Virus record (IMG/VR): IMGVR_UViG_3300027796_000018
Coordinates: 1 to 47,143 of that record
DNA from: a virus
Strand: one strand, 5' to 3'
Length of the DNA stretch: 47,143 nucleotides
How positions within the stretch are numbered: the first letter of the stretch is position 1; each line of letters starts with the position of its first letter. Below are positions 42,858-47,143 of the stretch, one piece after another. The notes beneath the pieces were generated by a model that saw only the letters and a program-made list of their open reading frames with translations, was not told the DNA's origin and searched no databases. A program made the position numbers and the translations under genes.

Positions 42858-44330
42858 TTAGGCTTCAACCATCACGCTTACATCAGCCGAGTGAATCGCG
42901 CCCGAGTCCTTACACGCTATGTACGTGGCCGGAGCCTTGCGCGCGTTCCTGTCCGTCTGCGACTGGCTCGAGATCGGCATCGAGTAAATGTAGTACCCGA
43001 AACCCGCAATGTTTCTCATGTGGTCTTCCGGCTTCCCGAACGTGGTCGAACTGAGCCACGTACCCGGCGCAAACACGCCGGCATCGACGAACTGCTTGCA
43101 GACTTTCCGGTATGCTCCCTTGAGTCCATTCATGCCTTCCTCAGTCTGCGGGATCTTGGTATTGGTCGTGGTCAGGAAATTGAATCCAGCGATGGTCAGC
43201 CGGAGCTTGAACGCCAGCCTGGAATAAATCTGATCAAAGAACTGATTCGCTCCGGAGGTAAAGACTTTCGGAACGCCAAAGTCTCCGTAGAAATCCACAC
43301 CGGCATTCTTGCAGTCGGTCAAGACGGTCTGCGTCATGCCGGGATCAGCAACCATTCCGACGATCTCTTTTCCGTGCATCGTGTGGGCGGTATTGAATCC
43401 CGAGAAGTCAATCGAGAGTCCGCGCCCCGCGTAACCCGCGGCGAAATCGAAGGCGTCATCGGCGGACGAAGAATAAAACAGGCACCGGGTATGCGTGAGT
43501 CCTGCGCCCAAAATGGTCGTAAAGATTCCCTTGATATCGCCCACGGTCGGCGATCCGACGATCCAGAGTTTATCCATCGTCTGTATGGTTTTCGCGGTTT
43601 CCAAGAAGAGCGCGTCCGCGGGCTTATCGGTAGAGATAATTCCGAAGAACGGAACAAGAGCCGAAGCGCGGAGTATCGCGTCCTTGAGTCGTTCGGTTCC
43701 CGTCGCCGCACCGGTCGCGCTTCCGGCCAGCTTCAAGGCGGGAGCGATATCGGTCGCGGCCGCCGAGCCGACAGTCAGGGCGGACGTTGCGCCGGCGGTA
43801 TCGGATTTCAGGGTAATCAGCGCCGCCGTGAGCTCTCCGGTCACTTCGATAATCGCCCCGGCCGTTTCGAGCGCGTAGGGATTGAGCGAAGCGGTCGCCG
43901 TCAAGAGCGACGTACTATTGATTGCCCCGATGGTAATATCCGCGTCAGCTCCGCCGTCAATCGCCAAACTTATCTTGTAGTCGGTTCCCGTCAGGTCCGT
44001 AAGGTCGACCGGTCCCGTGCCAAGAATAGTCGCTGCGGCTGCCGGGGCCGATGCTTTCCGGGGAATAATTACGAGGTATCCGCCCGCGCTCATAATGCTC
44101 GGGGATTGGCTGAAAACAGAAACGGCGATTCGATAGGCGTCGGAGTTCGATCCGAAGTCCTGGGCGACGCCATCGGGACCGGTATAAATCCCATAATCCC
44201 CATAATTAGAAGGGATCGGGACCTCGTCGGCGAAAAACGCGAGGGCGGAGGTGTTTACGTCCGCGAGCCCGCGCAAGGCCGCCAAAAGGGTGACCTGTAC
44301 AAAATTGGAAATAGCAAGTTTCCCTGACAT
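42858..44330 (-). CDS. Contractile tail sheath protein (DUF3383-like), allele 2
   Basis: 490 residues. Compared with allele 1, differences concentrate at residues 55-125 (around VAQDFGSNSDAYRIAVSVFS and PAAAATILGTGPVDLTDLTG) and near the C-terminus (SQSQTDRNARKAPATYIACK). The first base after its start overlaps the tail terminator stop. Conserved core supports function in both strains. Confidence 0.85.
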   Translation of the reverse strand: MSGKLAISNFVQVTLLAALRGLADVNTSALAFFADEVPIPSNYGDYGIYTGPDGVAQDFGSNSDAYRIAVSVFSQSPSIMSAGGYLVIIPRKASAPAAAATILGTGPVDLTDLTGTDYKISLAIDGGADADITIGAINSTSLLTATASLNPYALETAGAIIEVTGELTAALITLKSDTAGATSALTVGSAAATDIAPALKLAGSATGAATGTERLKDAILRASALVPFFGIISTDKPADALFLETAKTIQTMDKLWIVGSPTVGDIKGIFTTILGAGLTHTRCLFYSSSADDAFDFAAGYAGRGLSIDFSGFNTAHTMHGKEIVGMVADPGMTQTVLTDCKNAGVDFYGDFGVPKVFTSGANQFFDQIYSRLAFKLRLTIAGFNFLTTTNTKIPQTEEGMNGLKGAYRKVCKQFVDAGVFAPGTWLSSTTFGKPEDHMRNIAGFGYYIYSMPISSQSQTDRNARKAPATYIACKDSGAIHSADVSVMVEA

Positions 44331-44833
44331 TATTTAGCCTCCGCATTAATTGTCGGGGCGGGAAATTTGTCGATCATTTCCGCCGCGACGGTTTTCCGTT
44401 CAATATTTGATATGATAACCGGGATTCGGTATCGGCGCAAGGCGCTCGATCCTTCAATGGCCGAAAGGTCCAAGGTTGGCCCGGCGACGAAAATCGAGCA
44501 GTTATTGTCCTCCGCAGAGCGGATCGCTATTTGCGATCGCAAAGCCATTGGAATTTCATTCTTTCGGTCCGTCGCTTCCTGGCCAAATCCGCAGAACTCC
44601 ACGGCAAACCGCTCGTGGGTTGTTGTGCTCATGGTCTCCGTTTTTGCAACGGGATCGCGTTTTGAATTGATTCCAACGAAACCAGCCGACCCGTCGTATT
44701 CTATCAAAACATATGGCGCACCGTCTTTTGGTGCGTCGAATTTTTCGTTTTTCAAGATCACGCGCGCCGAGGGGATACCTGTAAATGACGCGATTATGGT
44801 ACCCAAAACCTGCCCGCATTGCGTTATTGTCAT
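44330..44833 (-). CDS. Tail terminator / neck protein, allele 2
   Basis: 167 residues from ATG 44833 (MTITQCGQVLGTIIASFTGI), overlapping the connector stop as ATGA. In allele 1 the DUF551 gene sits between these two genes. The C-terminus ends INAEAK against IETEA in allele 1. The middle GSAGFVGINSKRDPVAKTET region differs most. Confidence 0.65.
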   Translation of the reverse strand: MTITQCGQVLGTIIASFTGIPSARVILKNEKFDAPKDGAPYVLIEYDGSAGFVGINSKRDPVAKTETMSTTTHERFAVEFCGFGQEATDRKNEIPMALRSQIAIRSAEDNNCSIFVAGPTLDLSAIEGSSALRRYRIPVIISNIERKTVAAEMIDKFPAPTINAEAK

Positions 44834-45420
44834 GGCTCGACGGCCTCCCAAATTGCGTACAGTGTAACCGCCGCCGTTCCAATCGTCAACGCGTCGGCAG
44901 GGTCGTAACCAGTGCCCGTTCCGTCAGCCGCCGTGTTCCACTCGACGAACGTCGATCCCTCAAGAGCCATTCTGCAAGGCGCTATCACCGCCTCGCCCCC
45001 GGTCATATACGCGAATTTACCCGGAGGATTGCCAACCGTCGCGCCGTTAGCCAAATAGGTCACGGGATACATGGTTTTCACTCCCGTGACGTTTTCCGTC
45101 GCGAGGTAGCGCCGGTATCCGGCTTCCTTCCAGTTCTGTATTGAGTCGATGAGGTAGACGATACCGTCAACGACGATCTGGCAATCAACCGTGAGCGGCC
45201 GGGACGATGCCTTGACCAGCACGTCGAACCATTTCCACGCCCTTTGATCTTCCGGGAGCCGTCGGACTTCCTCGGGGCGCAAGGGCGCGACCATGATATC
45301 CATCGTCACGATTTCCGCCGTCTGCATGGTCAGGAAGTTTTCGACTGTTTTCGTTATGATCCACACCTCGCGGCGCTTGGTCCAGCCGCGAAAGGCGTTT
45401 TCTACTCGGGGAATGCTCAT
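44830..45420 (-). CDS. Head-tail connector protein with Listeria-Bacteroides-type repeat, allele 2
   Basis: 196 residues. The connector part is nearly the same as 4432-5019. The Flg_new-like end is kept (FVEWNTAADGTGTGYDPADA, then VTLYAIWEAVEP), but the linker is altered (NGATVGNPPGKFAYMTGGEA, then CRMALEGST). This is the expected pattern for an exposed accessory module. Confidence 0.7.
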   Translation of the reverse strand: MSIPRVENAFRGWTKRREVWIITKTVENFLTMQTAEIVTMDIMVAPLRPEEVRRLPEDQRAWKWFDVLVKASSRPLTVDCQIVVDGIVYLIDSIQNWKEAGYRRYLATENVTGVKTMYPVTYLANGATVGNPPGKFAYMTGGEAVIAPCRMALEGSTFVEWNTAADGTGTGYDPADALTIGTAAVTLYAIWEAVEP

Positions 45421-45899
45421 CTATCCACCTCATACGTTACCGATTTTCTCAAAAGCCCCGAGTCAATCAAGGGAGCGTCGCTTCCCTTCCGAGCGACGGT
45501 CGAATCCGCGTCCGGCGGCCACGTCCCGAATCCGCCCGTATCGAATGCTTCCTGTATTTTCGCCTGTCCCGCGATTCCGATATCCTCAAAAATCGCCTTG
45601 ATGTCGCCCACTTCGATATGCTCTCGCGCGTGACCTTCAGCGTATTTCGCAATGTCGCCCTGTTTCGCTTCAAGTGGCATCCGAATAAACGAACGCTTTG
45701 GCGGACGATTCGGGACGGAAACCGATCCGAATTCGTTATATGCCCCGTACTCCGCGACGGATTGGCCGTCAGTCGTCTTCGCGTCCTTGAACACGCCGAT
45801 GTCGACGGAGTGCGGTTCCTTGAGGCTCTTGATGAGATTTTCGAGCTGGGAAAAGTCGCCCGTGATCTCGGATTGCCCGTCGCGGAATGAAAAACTCAC
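45417..45899 (-). CDS. HK97-gp10-like tail completion protein, allele 2
   Basis: 160 residues from GTG 45899 (GTGA overlap). The core FGTWPPDADSTVARKGSD, LIDSGLLRKSVTYEV is kept. The middle (AEYGAYNEFGSVSVPNRPPK) differs from allele 1 in sequence and length. Confidence 0.7.
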   Translation of the reverse strand: MSFSFRDGQSEITGDFSQLENLIKSLKEPHSVDIGVFKDAKTTDGQSVAEYGAYNEFGSVSVPNRPPKRSFIRMPLEAKQGDIAKYAEGHAREHIEVGDIKAIFEDIGIAGQAKIQEAFDTGGFGTWPPDADSTVARKGSDAPLIDSGLLRKSVTYEVDR

Positions 45900-46084
45900 C
45901 AAAACGCCCGCGCGTAGAGTACGGCAACGCCCACGGCGAACGCGATGGACGCAAGAAACCCCACGCGATACGCGATGAGCTCGCGATTCTTTTTCTTGAG
46001 AATCGCGGCCATTTCATCCGTCCAGTACAACTGCCCGGCCTCTCGATAGCCTTTGCGGGCGGCTTTCGCCTGTTTTTTGTTCAT
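45896..46084 (-). CDS. Small membrane protein, allele 2
   Basis: 62 residues, same span and charge pattern as 5489-5677 (MNKKQAKAARKGYREAGQLY; YRVGFLASIAFAVGVAVLYA). Its ATG overlaps the stop of the 25-codon gene. Confidence 0.7.
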   Translation of the reverse strand: MNKKQAKAARKGYREAGQLYWTDEMAAILKKKNRELIAYRVGFLASIAFAVGVAVLYARAFW

Positions 46085-46158
46085 AAATTACTTACTCCCA
46101 AAGCGAAAAGCCCCAAAGAACAAACCGCCGCTATTAAAACATAAACTTTAATTTTCAC
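46081..46158 (-). CDS. 25-codon membrane peptide, allele 2 only
   Basis: From GTG 46158 (GTGA overlap with the DUF4054 stop) to TGA 46081-46083 (overlapping the next ATG). The product MKIKVYVLIAAVCSLGLFAL plus GVSNL is one membrane span. Allele 1 joins the flanking genes directly, so this is a clean insertion or loss of about 74 bases. Both ends use four-base overlaps, which supports it as a real gene despite its size. Confidence 0.5.
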   Translation of the reverse strand: MKIKVYVLIAAVCSLGLFALGVSNL

Positions 46159-46577
46159 GGCATCGTCCCCCCTTCAACCGAAAATATCGCGCCGTCAAGG
46201 TACGGTTTAGACAGAATAAGATATTTCTGCCCGTAATAGGTCGTCGCGTAGAACGCGAATTCCCCCTGTTTCATCCAGTCGGGAATATCCACCGATTCGG
46301 AAACCCCGTCCGCCGAGCGGGACGTCTGCAGGAGCCGCGACTGTCCGCCCGAGTCCGCCGCGTCCACGTCGGTAGTCAGGAAGTGCGCCGTCAGGTAATG
46401 CTCGGCGAGCGTTCCCACTTCCGGGCGGTCGGTAGGATATAAAGAAAAATTAAAAACCGCGTCTTTCTCGGCGATCGCGTTCGTTATGTCCGCGTCCATG
46501 ATATCGGGCACGGCAGCGCCAAACGTGAAATTCCGGGCGAACTGGGTTTTGAATGACGCGAGGGTTACGGTGCCCAT
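46155..46577 (-). CDS. DUF4054 head-tail connector protein, allele 2
   Basis: 140 residues, almost identical to 5674-6096; changes include DRPEVGTLAEHYLTAH and SLDIPDW to SVDIPDW. ATG 46577 coincides with the end of the coiled-coil gene. Confidence 0.75.
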   Translation of the reverse strand: MGTVTLASFKTQFARNFTFGAAVPDIMDADITNAIAEKDAVFNFSLYPTDRPEVGTLAEHYLTAHFLTTDVDAADSGGQSRLLQTSRSADGVSESVDIPDWMKQGEFAFYATTYYGQKYLILSKPYLDGAIFSVEGGTMP

Positions 46578-46942
46578 TATTCTGCCTTGTCACTCTTGGG
46601 AGGGCGCCCGGCCTTCTTGGCGGGTACGGTGTCGGTATCCGGCGTGTTCCCTTGATTTTCCCGAGCCTTTATCGCCGCCTCCCGCTCATCCAGAGCCTTC
46701 TCGCGCGCGTCCAGATTGGCTTCCCTGTCCCTTATCGACTGTTCCCGCCGCTTAATGTCGTCGATGGACGGGCCCGCGACGCCGGTCGTCGTCAGGTCTT
46801 TGGGATACGCCGCGACCATGCGAAGCCCGTAGACTTCCTCGACCTGTACGGATTCCTGCGGTTCAAGTCGGATCTCTACACCCTCCGAGTTCTTGAGCGG
46901 CCACGTGCGCTTGCCTTTATTCCAGATGGTTATTGCATTCAT
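46577..46942 (-). CDS. Coiled-coil protein with basic AT-hook-like tail, allele 2
   Basis: 121 residues. The N-terminal 95 match 6097-6507. The C-terminus after DEREAAIKARENQGNTPDTD becomes TVPAKKAGRPPKSDKAE, with an AT-hook-like GRPPK, in place of the HeH/LEM-like segment of allele 1. The same promoter (46977-47004) and the AAAGGAG-like site precede it. Confidence 0.65.
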   Translation of the reverse strand: MNAITIWNKGKRTWPLKNSEGVEIRLEPQESVQVEEVYGLRMVAAYPKDLTTTGVAGPSIDDIKRREQSIRDREANLDAREKALDEREAAIKARENQGNTPDTDTVPAKKAGRPPKSDKAE

Positions 46943-46976
46943 TTCGTTAGTCTCCTTTTATTGCGTTATAATGGTA

Positions 46977-47004
46977 ATTATACCATAAATTAAAAAAATC
47001 ACAA
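46977..47004 (-). promoter_or_regulatory. Minus-strand promoter for the connector/tail operon, allele 2
   Basis: TTGTGA, 16 bases, TATAAT on the minus strand, with the same inverted repeat across the -10 as in allele 1. Confidence 0.65.
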
Positions 47005-47143
47005 GTCCCCGACAGCGCCGACCGCTTCCACGGAAAACTCGAAGGGATATTCCTTTTCGTGCTTCCTTGCCAGTTCCTCGGGGATAATCACCTCGGCCCC
47101 GCCCCGAAACACTCCGGGAATCTCTTCAAAATACCACTCGCGG
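46999..47143 (-). CDS. Sialyltransferase-like protein, C-terminal part only (allele 2, window edge)
   Basis: The last 48 codons, ending SVEAVGAVGDL against SVEAVGAVEPL in allele 1 (6564-7349). REWYFEEIPGVFRGGAEVII is the same. The rest lies beyond the window or is supplied by allele 1 (identical from 47018 to 47143 and onward). Confidence 0.7.
   Translation of the reverse strand, partial: REWYFEEIPGVFRGGAEVIIPEELARKHEKEYPFEFSVEAVGAVGDL

Larger units (their letters stand above)
40030..47143. repeat. Allele 2 of the duplicated head-tail/tail module
   Basis: Pairs with 1-6708. Relative to allele 1 it gains a 455-base plus-strand gene (41203-41658) and a 25-codon gene (46081-46158), lacks the DUF551 gene, and has a different C-terminus in the coiled-coil protein. 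It ends at the window edge in sequence identical to 6583-6708. Confidence 0.9.

Noticed and set aside
42837-44327. 496-codon open frame antisense to the sheath gene
   Set aside because: It is the complement of the DUF3383 gene, rich in Arg/Gly, and is broken in allele 1. G/C-rich codon use explains the absence of stops.
1-47143. Terminal direct repeat of a linear phage
   Set aside because: The end regions are diverged copies of about 7 kb, not exact repeats. The identical parts are only 126-127 bases and lie at both borders, as in a graph bubble.

Overview
The window is a tailed, double-stranded DNA phage genome with a contractile (myovirus-type) tail, probably from a metagenome. Structural families I recognise from motifs: portal (DUF1073-like), major capsid (DUF2184-like), DUF2213 protease/scaffold, Mu-F-like head protein, DUF4054 connector, DUF3383 sheath, DUF3277 tube, Gp138-type spike and baseplate J. 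No integrase, transposase or CI-type lysogeny module is visible. The host cannot be named. The attC-like sites point to a host lineage that carries integrons; a spirochaete is one possibility, but that is a guess.

The window is not one simple genome. Positions 1-6708 and 40030-47143 are two diverged versions of the same head-tail/tail module. They are identical only over the first 127 bases of the window and the last 126. That is the pattern expected when an assembler walks a circular genome through both arms of a strain bubble. On this reading there are two variants of one circular or circularly permuted genome, about 40,029 bp (1-40029) and 40,435 bp (6709-47143).

Layout. (1) Late genes on the minus strand, 18.0 kb down to 1 and continuing 41.1 down to 31.8 kb: primase-helicase, VRR-NUC nuclease, TerS, TerL, portal, head proteins, capsid, connectors, sheath, tube, chaperones, tape measure, baseplate, fibre. 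Three plus-strand insertions with their own promoters interrupt them (7.4-8.0, 10.6-11.06 and 41.14-41.66 kb). (2) A divergent control region at 18.46-18.60 kb with an HTH gene to the left and early genes to the right. (3) Early plus-strand genes, 18.6-25.0 kb: Gp157-like protein, RecA-like ATPase, DUF669, a chain of small overlapping genes, a PD-(D/E)XK nuclease, a DUF4406 protein and an SLT-like lipoprotein. (4) 25.04-27.27 kb: six short gene cassettes separated by attC-like recombination sites, each with a related leader hairpin. (5) Minus-strand genes 31.65-27.26 kb: RHH-like protein, tRNA-Met, a structured leader, DEAD-type helicase, C39-like endolysin, holin-like and spanin-like genes.

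The most unusual feature is the attC-like cassette array in a phage genome without an integron integrase, together with a related, half-truncated cassette inserted among the head genes at 10.6-11.06 kb. A host integron integrase acting in trans is the simplest hypothesis. Other notable features are a dense palindrome/TGGCAG-repeat region at 15.94-16.13 kb (candidate origin), a hairpin that would mask the ribosome binding site of the helicase operon, and clean gain or loss of tiny genes between the two alleles.
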